NCBI GenBank assembly: GCA_046706945.1
Contig: JBJKOY010000628.1
Span: 1-34,629, forward strand
DNA length: 34,629 nucleotides
Direction of reading: 5' to 3'
DNA from: FEN-1297 sp046706945
GTDB lineage: Bacteria; Bacteroidota; Ignavibacteria; Ignavibacteriales; Ignavibacteriaceae
Below, piece after piece: positions 15,579-24,021 of this stretch (its first letter is position 1; every line of letters begins with the position of its first letter). Both the position numbers and the translations under genes were made by a program. Under the pieces are notes generated by a model. It did no database searches. It was given only the letters and a program-made list of their open reading frames with translations, and was not told where the DNA came from.

Positions 15579-17675
15579 CTATTTTTCATTGAATTTTTCT
15601 CTATTTAACATATTCTTTATAAAGTTATCTATGTATTGATTTTGTTGCCCTGTAAACCTCCATGCGGGGAGTACGGATTTCATTGTATCAAGGAGCATGA
15701 GCGCTCTTTTTCTATTCCCTTTCATTAAATAATATTTAGCCAGGTCAGCAAAAATATACCTGTAATTGTTAAATAATGAAGCGGTCGAACCGTCTGCATA
15801 AACATCCGGATTGTTAAAATTTCCGAATTTATAATTATGCAGCAGGTTATATTCCGTTTGACCGGGCAATATTGAATCTCCTTTAACCGGTAAAAGACGC
15901 CCGGTAATTCCTGTTTCGGCTATATAATCCGATAAGCCGACCGTACTTCCTTTGTCAACTGTATTTGAAAAATAAACGGGCCTTGCCCAGCCGTTGAATT
16001 CCAGCAGCGTTATTAATGCTTTGTCCTGAGCGAGCAACATATCTTCTTTGCCGAAATTCCTACCCGCATATTCAACAGTCAGCGTGTCGGGACCGGTTTT
16101 TTCTGCAAGAGGATCATTACCGAAAATCTTTATCTTCACCGGGGACTTAATAACTGAAGGCCCGAACTTGCCGGGATTCAATATATCCGAAGCCGGCGGA
16201 AAGAGTTTATACTGCCTCTGCAGCTGTTCGACATAATAATCGGTATTCAGCAGGCTTAGATTTACAACTGCGATGTCGGGCCGTATGTTTTCTACACTCT
16301 GCAATTCCCAAAGCGGAAAAGTATCGTTGTCCCCGTTAGTAAAAAGTACTGCATCTTTACCGCAGCCGGTTAAAAGATTGTATGCAAAATCATAAGGGAA
16401 ATAATAACTGCTTTTATCGCACTTCCGCCAATTTGTAGAAATAATGTTCAAGGGAAGAAAGATTAAACCCGCGGCGGCTAGAACAACTACGGCGGTATTT
16501 TCTTTAAAATCCAGCTTACGGAATAAATTATACAGAGAGCCGGTTATGAAATAAATCCCGATCCCCGTCCACAGCATAAAAATATAGAATGACGGTATAA
16601 AAAGTCGGTCGATTTCTCTAATATTATCGAAACCTTCCCTGATATTAGAATACACGATCAAACCGAACGAAAAGAAGAAAAATGCCGAAAAAATAAAAAT
16701 CCATATCTTAAATCTTTTTATTAAACTATAAATAAAACCCGCTAGACCTAGAAGAAGAGGCATGTAAGAAAGATATGTCGAATTGAAAATACTTCCGGAT
16801 CCGTTTGATCCTATAAAGTTCCACCAGAAATATCGAAGGTACATGAAATTTACCTGGTAGCTCCAGAACGGCGCCATCCTGTTGAAAATGTTGGAAAAGT
16901 TGGATTGACCGTAGCGAGACATATTGATCCAATCGAACAGCTGGGAAAAATTACGGACATCGTCCATAGATACCGGCGGATGCTGCGGGGAGCGTATAAG
17001 AATAAACAGATTTAGCGATAAACCTAAAACGTAAAGAACGATCGGAATAATCCAGAATCCTAAATGCTTTAACTCTTTTCGCATCGGGAAAATAAGAAGT
17101 ATAAACAGCACCGGTATGAACGGGGTATTTAACCGGTGCGAGGCGAAGTCGATTCCCATGATAAATGCCGTTAAGAAAAAGAGTCTTCTTTTTTCGGCCG
17201 TGTTTTCCGAAAGCCAGATCTTTACGGAGCAGTATACCAGGACTGAAGTCAGAAAAAGTCCGAGAACATATTCTCTCGAAACATTGGCTTCCGACCATAT
17301 GCTGTACAGGAAAGGAACCGAAAGGGCCGTCGTAAACGATAAGATCATTTTAAGGCCGGGAGAAACCTGAAGCGGCAGAACGTCAAAGATCGTCAAAAGT
17401 ATCCGGTATGTAAAAACCGCGGTCAGGCAGGCGGATATAATTGTGACAAGCGTAACGGCTTTAACCGCAGGGAGGAAAAAGAATAACACGGTAAAAACCC
17501 GTCCCAGGATTACAAAAAGAATCGAGCCGCCCGGATCGGGAATGCTCAAATTGTAAGCATTGGAAACCAATCCGCCGCTGTCCCACCATCCTATCGACGG
17601 ATAAGAAGTATAGTATAAAAGTAAAAAGACCGACATGAATAAAACCCACGGAAGGATGCGTTTGTAAGCCGGCAT
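15579..17675 (-). CDS. DUF2723 / glycosyltransferase family 117 membrane protein
   Basis: This 698-residue protein has about eleven to thirteen transmembrane helices in the first 430 residues and a soluble C-terminal part. The first loop reads GWWDSGGLVSNAYNLSIPDPGG, corresponding to the 'WDSGEFI...A..LGV.HPPG' signature of DUF2723. That family is classed with GT-C fold transferases (GT117) that use lipid-linked sugars, probably for protein O-glycosylation. The Asp is kept, but the usual Glu after DSG is Gly and HPPG is DPGG. After the helices, 'FTNGDNDTFPLWELQSVENIRPDIAVVNLSLLNTDYY' is typical of the family's periplasmic domain, and the last 60 residues may be a TPR-like helical pair. Start ATG 17675 behind AAGGGG. 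Confidence 0.88.
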   Translation of the reverse strand: MPAYKRILPWVLFMSVFLLLYYTSYPSIGWWDSGGLVSNAYNLSIPDPGGSILFVILGRVFTVLFFFLPAVKAVTLVTIISACLTAVFTYRILLTIFDVLPLQVSPGLKMILSFTTALSVPFLYSIWSEANVSREYVLGLFLTSVLVYCSVKIWLSENTAEKRRLFFLTAFIMGIDFASHRLNTPFIPVLFILLIFPMRKELKHLGFWIIPIVLYVLGLSLNLFILIRSPQHPPVSMDDVRNFSQLFDWINMSRYGQSNFSNIFNRMAPFWSYQVNFMYLRYFWWNFIGSNGSGSIFNSTYLSYMPLLLGLAGFIYSLIKRFKIWIFIFSAFFFFSFGLIVYSNIREGFDNIREIDRLFIPSFYIFMLWTGIGIYFITGSLYNLFRKLDFKENTAVVVLAAAGLIFLPLNIISTNWRKCDKSSYYFPYDFAYNLLTGCGKDAVLFTNGDNDTFPLWELQSVENIRPDIAVVNLSLLNTDYYVEQLQRQYKLFPPASDILNPGKFGPSVIKSPVKIKIFGNDPLAEKTGPDTLTVEYAGRNFGKEDMLLAQDKALITLLEFNGWARPVYFSNTVDKGSTVGLSDYIAETGITGRLLPVKGDSILPGQTEYNLLHNYKFGNFNNPDVYADGSTASLFNNYRYIFADLAKYYLMKGNRKRALMLLDTMKSVLPAWRFTGQQNQYIDNFIKNMLNREKFNEK

Positions 17676-17712
17676 AAAACCCCTTGAGATAATTATTTTA
17701 TTCCCCTATTAC

Positions 17713-18249
17713 TTAAAAAATAAAAGCATAACAAAATACGTCCGAAATAATTCCCGGCGATAAATTCGGAAATTCCGAATACCGGCGGAGCGTCGCTTCC
17801 CGGTAGAAACCGCATTTCTCAAGTACTTTCCAAGATCGTTCATGTTCGGTATGACATAATGCATACAGCCTTAGAAGCCCTGCCGATCTGCCCGATTCTA
17901 CCATTGCTTTTAATGATTCCGCAGCATATCCTTTGCCCCAACAATCTTTTGCAAAAACATAGCCGGTCATTGCCCGGTACGGAGTTTCAAACGACAATCC
18001 GGTAGAGCCTATAAGCGCGTTATCCGTCCGCAGCCGGATAAGGTAAGGTCCGGCGGGTTTCTCATCCCATTCTTTTTGGCTGTAATGCAGGAACCCATAC
18101 GTATCCTCCAAAGAACCGTGGGTGCGAAAGCCGACGTACCTGGTTACCTCGGGATCGGATGCGTAACGCGAAAAAATTTCTCCGGCATCCTTTAAGGACG
18201 GCCGCTGAAGGATCAGTCTTTCGGTTTCTATATGTTCGGGAGCTTTCAT
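17713..18249 (-). CDS. GNAT-family N-acetyltransferase, RimJ/RimL-like
   Basis: This 178-residue protein begins 'HIETERLILQRPSLKDAGEIFSRYASDPEVTRYVGF', the usual opening of the Acetyltransf_3 group, and carries the acetyl-CoA loop 'DCWGKGYAAESLKAMVESG' and the 'LCHTEHERSWKVLEKCGF' segment. It transfers acetyl from acetyl-CoA to an amine, either a protein N-terminus or a small molecule; the target is unknown. The frame extends to TTG 18270 inside the upstream gene, but ATG 18249 leaves seven bases after that gene's stop and matches family length, so it is chosen. Likely co-transcribed with the pentapeptide-repeat gene. Confidence 0.9.
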   Translation of the reverse strand: MKAPEHIETERLILQRPSLKDAGEIFSRYASDPEVTRYVGFRTHGSLEDTYGFLHYSQKEWDEKPAGPYLIRLRTDNALIGSTGLSFETPYRAMTGYVFAKDCWGKGYAAESLKAMVESGRSAGLLRLYALCHTEHERSWKVLEKCGFYREATLRRYSEFPNLSPGIISDVFCYAFIF

Positions 18250-18256
18250 TTTATAT

Positions 18257-18832
18257 TTATTCAACCACAATATCGTACTTGTAAAGCAAGCCTCTCAAAC
18301 CGCCGACGGAAAATTTTGCTTTGGTAATTTTATTAATTTCGGGATCGATTAAATAATTATAAGCGGAGGTAAAGTCGCACTTAGTCAATGCCGTGTTCTC
18401 GAATACCGCTTTGGTTAAATCGCAGTCTTCGAAAACGGAATTTGTCAAATCGGCTTTCCCGAAATATACTTCCTTCAATTCGCATTTTTCAAATTTTGTG
18501 TTATGAAGCTTCAGGTTATGGAATGAGGACATATTCAATACCGAATTCTTAAATTCCATCGACAGCAGAATTTTATTGCATTTATCGAATTCCAGCCCGA
18601 GCAGCTTGCAGTTGTCGAATTTGACATCCCGGAATACCGTATCCGCAATGCCGGCATTGCTTAAATCGCAGCCTGAAAAAACGCAGTCGACAAACGAGCT
18701 GCCGGATAAATCGACACCGGAAAAATTACATTTGTTAAAATTGCATTTCTCGAATTCCCCGGTCTTAAAAACTCTAGCCGAGTAATTTATACCCGAGTAT
18801 TTTTTCTCTAAAAAATAAGTGCTGTCCGGCAT
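18257..18832 (-). CDS. Pentapeptide-repeat protein
   Basis: This 191-residue protein consists of tandem A(D/N)LxX-type pentapeptides across residues 20-160 (for example CNFNK CNFSG VDLSG SSFVD CVFSG CDLSN). Such repeats form a right-handed quadrilateral beta helix. A loop interruption at about residues 80-95 and a Cys-rich central position resemble the Qnr/McbG-like subgroup. Those proteins mimic DNA and protect gyrase, but many pentapeptide proteins have other or unknown roles. A GNAT gene follows seven bases downstream. Confidence 0.9.
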   Translation of the reverse strand: MPDSTYFLEKKYSGINYSARVFKTGEFEKCNFNKCNFSGVDLSGSSFVDCVFSGCDLSNAGIADTVFRDVKFDNCKLLGLEFDKCNKILLSMEFKNSVLNMSSFHNLKLHNTKFEKCELKEVYFGKADLTNSVFEDCDLTKAVFENTALTKCDFTSAYNYLIDPEINKITKAKFSVGGLRGLLYKYDIVVE

Positions 18833-18893
18833 AACGGTTTTTCAAAGATAATTCTACAAACAATAAAACTTCCGTAATAACAACAAAGCCTGC

Positions 18894-19472
18894 TTAGATT
18901 TTTATTCCCGCTGTTTTTTTATTAACGAAGAATGTACCTATCAAATTACCCGCGCCGATGCTTATCCCAAGTATGCCTCCGATTTTGACAGCTTCCGTCA
19001 GATAGGATATGGCAGAAATTCTTGATCCCGTCCGGTAAAATTTAAATACATAAATATTCAACGTCGTCATAAATAAATAAACAAGAACAAAACCCAAGAA
19101 CCATGCCGCAACCGGCCATAATTTCGATATGCCGTACCATTCTTTTTTTTCAATTACTCCCAAGAAATAAATCATAAGTCCGATCGCAATAAACCAGCAG
19201 AAGTTCCTGAACAAGACCAGTACATGATTATTCAGTTTGAAAACTATTACCATCAATAAAGAGAATAACAATCCCAGCAGGATGAAGCTCTTCTTGTCTT
19301 TATTAATCATAAGCTGGTAAAAGATTACCGCGGACAGACCGAAGATAGTGTATGAAAAGCCTGTATTATTAGGTACAACCACAAAATAGCCCAGCAGCAG
19401 AATGCCTGCGGCGGCAAAGCAAAGTATTTCTATGCCGCTTTGAACAAATATATCTTTTAATTTTTTTCCCAT
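18894..19472 (-). CDS. Hypothetical membrane protein with about six helices
   Basis: This 192-residue, very hydrophobic protein (ATG 19472 behind GGGG) has helices at about residues 14-31, 40-52, 60-77, 84-104, 118-137 and 160-182. No motif of a known transporter or enzyme was recognised. Lysines at the ends (MGKKLKD..., VNKKTAGIKI) suggest cytoplasmic termini. Confidence 0.65.
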   Translation of the reverse strand: MGKKLKDIFVQSGIEILCFAAAGILLLGYFVVVPNNTGFSYTIFGLSAVIFYQLMINKDKKSFILLGLLFSLLMVIVFKLNNHVLVLFRNFCWFIAIGLMIYFLGVIEKKEWYGISKLWPVAAWFLGFVLVYLFMTTLNIYVFKFYRTGSRISAISYLTEAVKIGGILGISIGAGNLIGTFFVNKKTAGIKI

Positions 19473-19596
19473 TTATAACCCCCATATAAGTTTATTATTA
19501 AAAATTGAAATACTTTAGCAGTGTTCCAACTTATTAAAACTTATAGAATCATATTCACTTATTTTAATTCTTCAAAAATAAAGTGCAAGAATGCCC

Positions 19597-21186
19597 TTAC
19601 AACTTATCAAGTTTTATCAGGAATACATCGTTCTCCCGCATATCTATTTCGTCTGAAAATACTCCGGACGAATTTACATTTATTATTTCTTTCATAACGG
19701 GTGAGCCGTCGTTCAGTTTCTTTATAATGTACACCTGCTGTCTAGTAAGCTGTCGCGGTTTATTCATAGCAAGATAAGTCGCATACGGGTCATTAACTTT
19801 ATAACCGGTTTTAAAAATCCGGAGGAAGTATTTTCCCGCCGGAACCCCGGATATATTTATTTTCACCGTTCCGATTTGTTTTGCCGGCAAATCACGGATA
19901 TAATAGTCCTGGTCGTTCACCGAGTCCGGCAAAGTGTTTGTGAAATTCCAAAATAAAACCTGGATGCTGCCGTTAGAGTCTTTGCATGCCCACGAGGAGC
20001 TGTCGCCGTCTGCCAGTTCCGTTTTACCCATTTGGTTTAAAAATTCGTACGAATAAAAAGCCGGCTTTTTAATGCCCTGGTAGTTCAGCAAGCCGAAGCC
20101 CCCGTGGAAAGGCCTGAACCTCGGTCCGGCCTCTTCGAAGATATCGGTGAACGTCCAATACGACATTGAGTTCGGCGCGCTTCCGGCTTGTTTTATTTTT
20201 TCAAGTATATAAGGGGCCTGCTGGTAGCTGTCGTGTATGGGGTCAAAAGGCGTATATGACGAATTCCATTCGGTGTAATGAAGTTCAAGACCGGGCATGG
20301 AAGAATTCGCTATTTGTCTGCGCGAGTTAATAATATCTCCGCTGACGCTCCATTTATTTTTATCCAATATTGTGCCTGTCGTCCCTGAAGTGTCCAGGTA
20401 ACCTTGTTTCACGCCGTAGCTGTGCGTGCTTATGAAATCAATAGGTACATGGTTTTCGCTGCAGAATTTTATCATCTCTGGCACCCAGGCAGCGCCGGCA
20501 GTTGCGGGTCCGCCGACTCTGTAATCTTTATTTACGCTTTTTATCGCTTCGGCGGTGTATTTGTATAGTTTGAAATATTCTTCCTGCGTCCCGGACCAGA
20601 ATCCGTGAAGGTTGGGTTCGTTCCAGACTTCGAAATACCAAGTCTTTACTTCGTCGGCGCCGTAGCGTTCCGTAAAATGGAGGACAAGGTTGCGGATTAA
20701 GTCCGCCCATTTCTCATAGCTTTTGGGAGGAGTCACATTGCCCTTCCACCAGAATATGGTCTGCGTACCGCTGGCCAGAGCTTCGGGCATAAAGCTTAAT
20801 TCAACAAAAGGCTTCATCCCGATGCTTAGTATATAATCGTAGAGAACATCTATATACTGGTAATTATATTCAGGGTTTCCCTTTTTATCTTCTTTGTAAA
20901 CGCCCATATCGTCGGTTAATAATCCGTGCATCCGGATATATTTGAAACCGCATTCCTTCCTTACCAGTGCAAGCTGCTTCTGCCAATCCGCGCGCAGGCC
21001 TTCGTTTGCGCGTCCGGCGCCCACGCATTCCTTAAACATCGAGCTGAATTTTCCCTGAATTTTATTATAATCCAGACTGATTACCCGTTCCATGACGGCA
21101 GAACTGCCGGAATTATTGCTTTGAGCCGATAAACTGCCGGTGAAAAGACTTCCGATAAGTAAAAAAAAGATGCAAATAATTTTCAT
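19597..21186 (-). CDS. Glycoside hydrolase family 39, beta-xylosidase-like (copy 1)
   Basis: This 529-residue protein has a signal peptide ending LSAQ (residue 22) and ATG 21186 behind GAGGGA. The GH39 (beta/alpha)8 barrel shows the acid/base E190 in WNEPN and the nucleophile E306 in HYTEWN, with 'YIRMHGLLTDDM', 'KPFVELSFMPEALAS' and 'STHSYG' as further family marks. A C-terminal beta-sandwich (about residues 400-529) completes the usual architecture. The family hydrolyses beta-xylosides, and some members act on other glycosides with retention. It sits in the same minus-strand region as a second GH39 and a CBM-like lipoprotein, consistent with hemicellulose use. Confidence 0.92.
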   Translation of the reverse strand: MKIICIFFLLIGSLFTGSLSAQSNNSGSSAVMERVISLDYNKIQGKFSSMFKECVGAGRANEGLRADWQKQLALVRKECGFKYIRMHGLLTDDMGVYKEDKKGNPEYNYQYIDVLYDYILSIGMKPFVELSFMPEALASGTQTIFWWKGNVTPPKSYEKWADLIRNLVLHFTERYGADEVKTWYFEVWNEPNLHGFWSGTQEEYFKLYKYTAEAIKSVNKDYRVGGPATAGAAWVPEMIKFCSENHVPIDFISTHSYGVKQGYLDTSGTTGTILDKNKWSVSGDIINSRRQIANSSMPGLELHYTEWNSSYTPFDPIHDSYQQAPYILEKIKQAGSAPNSMSYWTFTDIFEEAGPRFRPFHGGFGLLNYQGIKKPAFYSYEFLNQMGKTELADGDSSSWACKDSNGSIQVLFWNFTNTLPDSVNDQDYYIRDLPAKQIGTVKINISGVPAGKYFLRIFKTGYKVNDPYATYLAMNKPRQLTRQQVYIIKKLNDGSPVMKEIINVNSSGVFSDEIDMRENDVFLIKLDKL

Positions 21187-21271
21187 TTTTCCCTCAATAA
21201 ATGAAATTGCCTGAATTAGAAGAAGTTATGCTTAAATTACAAAACTCTAACTTTCAATAATAAGTAATAAA

Positions 21272-21933
21272 TTATTTTATAAGCAACATCTTTTTTGTCG
21301 AGACAAAGATATCATCCTTTCGGGAAGCAGGTGTAACTTTAATTTGATAAAAATATACTCCGCTTGCCAGGCCCGATGCATTAAAGGTTACTTCATGAAT
21401 TCCGGCATTCTCCGTTTTATTTACCAGTGTTCGGATAAGCCTTCCCAGCATATCGTAAACCATTTTCGTAACGTTGCCGCTTTTAGGAAGCCGAAAGCCG
21501 ATTACGGTAGAAGGATTAAACAGGTTGGGAAAATTTTGAAATAAAGCAAACGAATTCGGGATAGCTGTCCGCGGTTTGTCCTTTATCCCGGTTTCCAAAG
21601 CGCCGTATTTTAAAATCGAACCGCCGTCACCGACAGCCCAGCCTTTATCTTCATCTATAATTTTTACTGTGTTTATTCCGCTGCCGGATATCCGTTTTCC
21701 TTTATCCCAGGTGAAACCTCCGTCTATAGTTTTGAAAATTTTTCCGTCTGCCGTACTTATCCATCCGTCCTTTTCATTGATAAAGTCAATCGACATTATG
21801 GGCGCAAATCAGTTAAATAATTACCTTGCGGCCGGGGATTTTGCCATTGCCAACCGGTTTGAGGATATATTTTATTTGAAAACATTAAGAATGCGACAAA
21901 CAACGAAACGGAATAAAAGAATAATTTTTGCAC
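21272..21933 (-). pseudogene. YCF48-like/T9SS-exported protein gene split by a frameshift
   Basis: The downstream part (21272-21796, 174 residues) carries YCF48/BNR-like repeats (KDGWISTADGKIFKTIDGGFTW, KGWAVGDGGSILK) and a full T9SS sorting domain (FALFQNFPNLFNPSTVIGFRLP ... KKMLLIK), but no signal peptide. In another frame, a GTG at 21933 with GAGG seven bases before it opens 45 residues: a signal peptide, then GWQWQNPRPQGNYLTDL, the usual mature start of such proteins. Its TAA (21798-21796) overlaps the ATG at 21796 as TAATG. The two pieces join naturally as one small gene broken by a one- or two-base shift. A sequencing error or coupled re-initiation would look the same. Confidence 0.75.
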
Positions 21934-22028
21934 GAATATTCCTCGGATAAGATTGGCCGCGTTTATTCGACCCATACCTCTATATTAAAGTCTGCAATAT
22001 TTTTAAGTCAAGCATTCTCGGCGCAACA

Positions 22029-23171
22029 CTATTCCTTGGTCAAAGAAACGTCGTCAAAGTATACCGTACCGGATGTTTCCGTACCGTATATTAAATAAAA
22101 CGTAAGAGATTTTATACCGGGTTGAACATTATCCATCGTAATGCTGAATTCTTTCCAGCCGAAGGATCCTGTAATAGGTACGTTACCTTGAGTTGTTGTA
22201 AATTCTTCCGCCATTCCCTCCGGAACCGATGTATCGTCGCCGCGAATGGCAATATAAACTCCCTTTCCTGTAAGGTTTGCGGCCTTTATGTTTACATTTA
22301 AAGTAATTTTCTTGCCCGTAAGTTCGCTCGCCGTAATTGTCTGTGCCCAGAATGCGAACTGCCCGCCGGAACCTTGTGAAGAAATCTTTAACGAATGATC
22401 AGCGGATAGATATTCGTTTGAATCCCAGGCAAAGGTGAATAGCGAATTATCTCCCGAACCGAACCACCAATAATCGGGCGAATAACTGCCTGATTCCATA
22501 TTACCGTTTGTAAGGTCGGTTATCGGGGCGCTTGGTTCGGAAAATGAGGCGCTCAGATTATCGAAATAAACCGACCCGGAACTTGCGGAAATCATCATAT
22601 AAACGGTCAAAGATTTAATCCCTGCCGGTACGGGATCCAGGGAAACTTCAATTGTTTTCCAGTCGCTTGTACCGTCGAATAAAACCTTGCCCTGTGTCGT
22701 GGCAAAAGCTTCGGCGCTTCCTTCCGGTGTATCCGTGTTGTCGCCCCGCAAAGCAAGTATAACTCCCTGTCCTTCAACGTTCGTGTATTTTGCACTGACC
22801 GAAACCGTTACTTTCTTGCCTGCCAGTGAAGAGGCATTAAATGTCTGCGCCCAATATGCAAAGCTGTTTGAAGTTCCGGACGCTTCTATATTAAGCGAAT
22901 GAGACGGTGAAACCGATTGTGAATTTGAATAATTTAACGAATAGCTGTTATTTGAAAAACTGCCGCCGTTCCAATAGCCCGTCGTGCTGTCTTCCATATC
23001 GCCGTTTATTAGCGCAACCTGCGAAAGCGGCGCTTGAGACCCGCTTAAATCTTTTAACGGCTGATTATTAGAATAATCCGGCTGAACAATGGTAGTGTCT
23101 TTCTTCCCGCACCCGGAAAGGAGTAAAAAAGCAAACAAGACAATAGAAAAGAAAATTTTAAAGTAATTCAT
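22029..23171 (-). CDS. Lipoprotein with two tandem carbohydrate-binding-like domains
   Basis: This 380-residue lipoprotein (LLLSGC, Cys21) is made of two homologous domains of about 155 residues (about 53-210 and 217-379). Both share 'NGxME......YW', 'SHSL.I.....FA(Y/F)WAQT..AS.L.GKK(V/I)T', 'G.GV..A.RGD...PEG.AE.F.TTQG' and 'G(I)KSLT.Y......SG.VYFD(N/D)(L/V)S'. The jelly-roll pattern is that of CBM4/9/22-type carbohydrate-binding modules. No catalytic domain is present. Being lipidated and flanked by two GH39 enzymes, it probably binds xylan-like glycans at the cell surface; the ligand is inferred. Confidence 0.8.
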   Translation of the reverse strand: MNYFKIFFSIVLFAFLLLSGCGKKDTTIVQPDYSNNQPLKDLSGSQAPLSQVALINGDMEDSTTGYWNGGSFSNNSYSLNYSNSQSVSPSHSLNIEASGTSNSFAYWAQTFNASSLAGKKVTVSVSAKYTNVEGQGVILALRGDNTDTPEGSAEAFATTQGKVLFDGTSDWKTIEVSLDPVPAGIKSLTVYMMISASSGSVYFDNLSASFSEPSAPITDLTNGNMESGSYSPDYWWFGSGDNSLFTFAWDSNEYLSADHSLKISSQGSGGQFAFWAQTITASELTGKKITLNVNIKAANLTGKGVYIAIRGDDTSVPEGMAEEFTTTQGNVPITGSFGWKEFSITMDNVQPGIKSLTFYLIYGTETSGTVYFDDVSLTKE

Positions 23172-23335
23172 CTTCTAACTGTCTCCCTATATTTATTAAT
23201 AAAATCAGTTACCGAGGATAGAAAGTGGGAAAATATTTGAGTAATTAACTGCTTATTTCTTATAATTTATAAAGAATATTTAATAATAAAAATGTACAAA
23301 ACTATATTACGGGAATGCAGTATTAGATTAAACCG

Positions 23336-23725
23336 TCATCCTAAATATTCGGCTAACGGCTTAAACTCCTGAGGCCATTTATATCCGTTCTTAGTTTTCA
23401 GCAGCACTCCTATTCCTACTACCGCAGAGTTATCGATAGGTCCGTAGACATGCGGAAAAACGGGAGATGAATTTACGTGAAGCGTTCCGCTCCCTTCTGC
23501 CGGGCTTGCCGCCTCGTAGCGGGTTTCCGATGTTAATTTCAGCGGATCGATTTTCAGAAGGATCAGTTTGTCGTCAACTTCCGAATAATAATCGTCGGCA
23601 ACCGGGATGACCGATTCTTCAAGTGCACAATGAACAAATCCGGATTTTTCCATCCCGGCAGGTTCGTAACTTTTTTCCCCGGCCTGCTGAAGGTAATATT
23701 TCTCTTTAACTATATGATATATCAT
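23336..23725 (-). CDS. DUF952 family protein
   Basis: This 129-residue protein starts at ATG 23725, a short distance from GGAGAA. It begins MIYHIV and contains 'SGFVHCALEESVIPVADDYY', 'LILLKIDPLKL' and 'FPHVYGPID', the conserved blocks of DUF952 (ART-like fold in some analyses). Biochemical role not established. Complete relative to the family's 95-130 residues. Confidence 0.88.
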   Translation of the reverse strand: MIYHIVKEKYYLQQAGEKSYEPAGMEKSGFVHCALEESVIPVADDYYSEVDDKLILLKIDPLKLTSETRYEAASPAEGSGTLHVNSSPVFPHVYGPIDNSAVVGIGVLLKTKNGYKWPQEFKPLAEYLG

Positions 23726-23811
23726 TTACATTTTCTCCGTTTAAATATGTCGGCTGCTTTTCCGATTGCCGGAAGTAGTATTTCGCTTTTGCACATAAAT
23801 AAAAAACCCGG

Positions 23812-24009
23812 TTATACCGTGTACGAAAAACAATATAGGCAACATCGATAAAAATATTTCCGGCTAATTTCAGCAACAAAACCGGCCGGCTGGGAAAAAA
23901 TATTAAGAAGATATAACACTATAATTATTACCGCAAAAACATTTAAAGTATAATAAATGATCCGGTAATCCTGATGCCAGGGAACTTCTTTGTTCGATAC
24001 GGATTCCAT
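23812..24009 (-). CDS. Possible small single-helix membrane protein
   Basis: This 65-residue frame starts at ATG 24009, twelve bases after the upstream GH39 stop. It has one hydrophobic helix (about residues 20-40, YYTLNVFAVIIIVLYLLNIF) flanked by polar ends. There is no clear Shine-Dalgarno sequence and no recognised family. It could be a real tail gene of the GH39 transcript or a chance frame. Confidence 0.3.
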   Translation of the reverse strand: MESVSNKEVPWHQDYRIIYYTLNVFAVIIIVLYLLNIFSQPAGFVAEISRKYFYRCCLYCFSYTV

Positions 24010-24021
24010 TTTTAGAAATAA

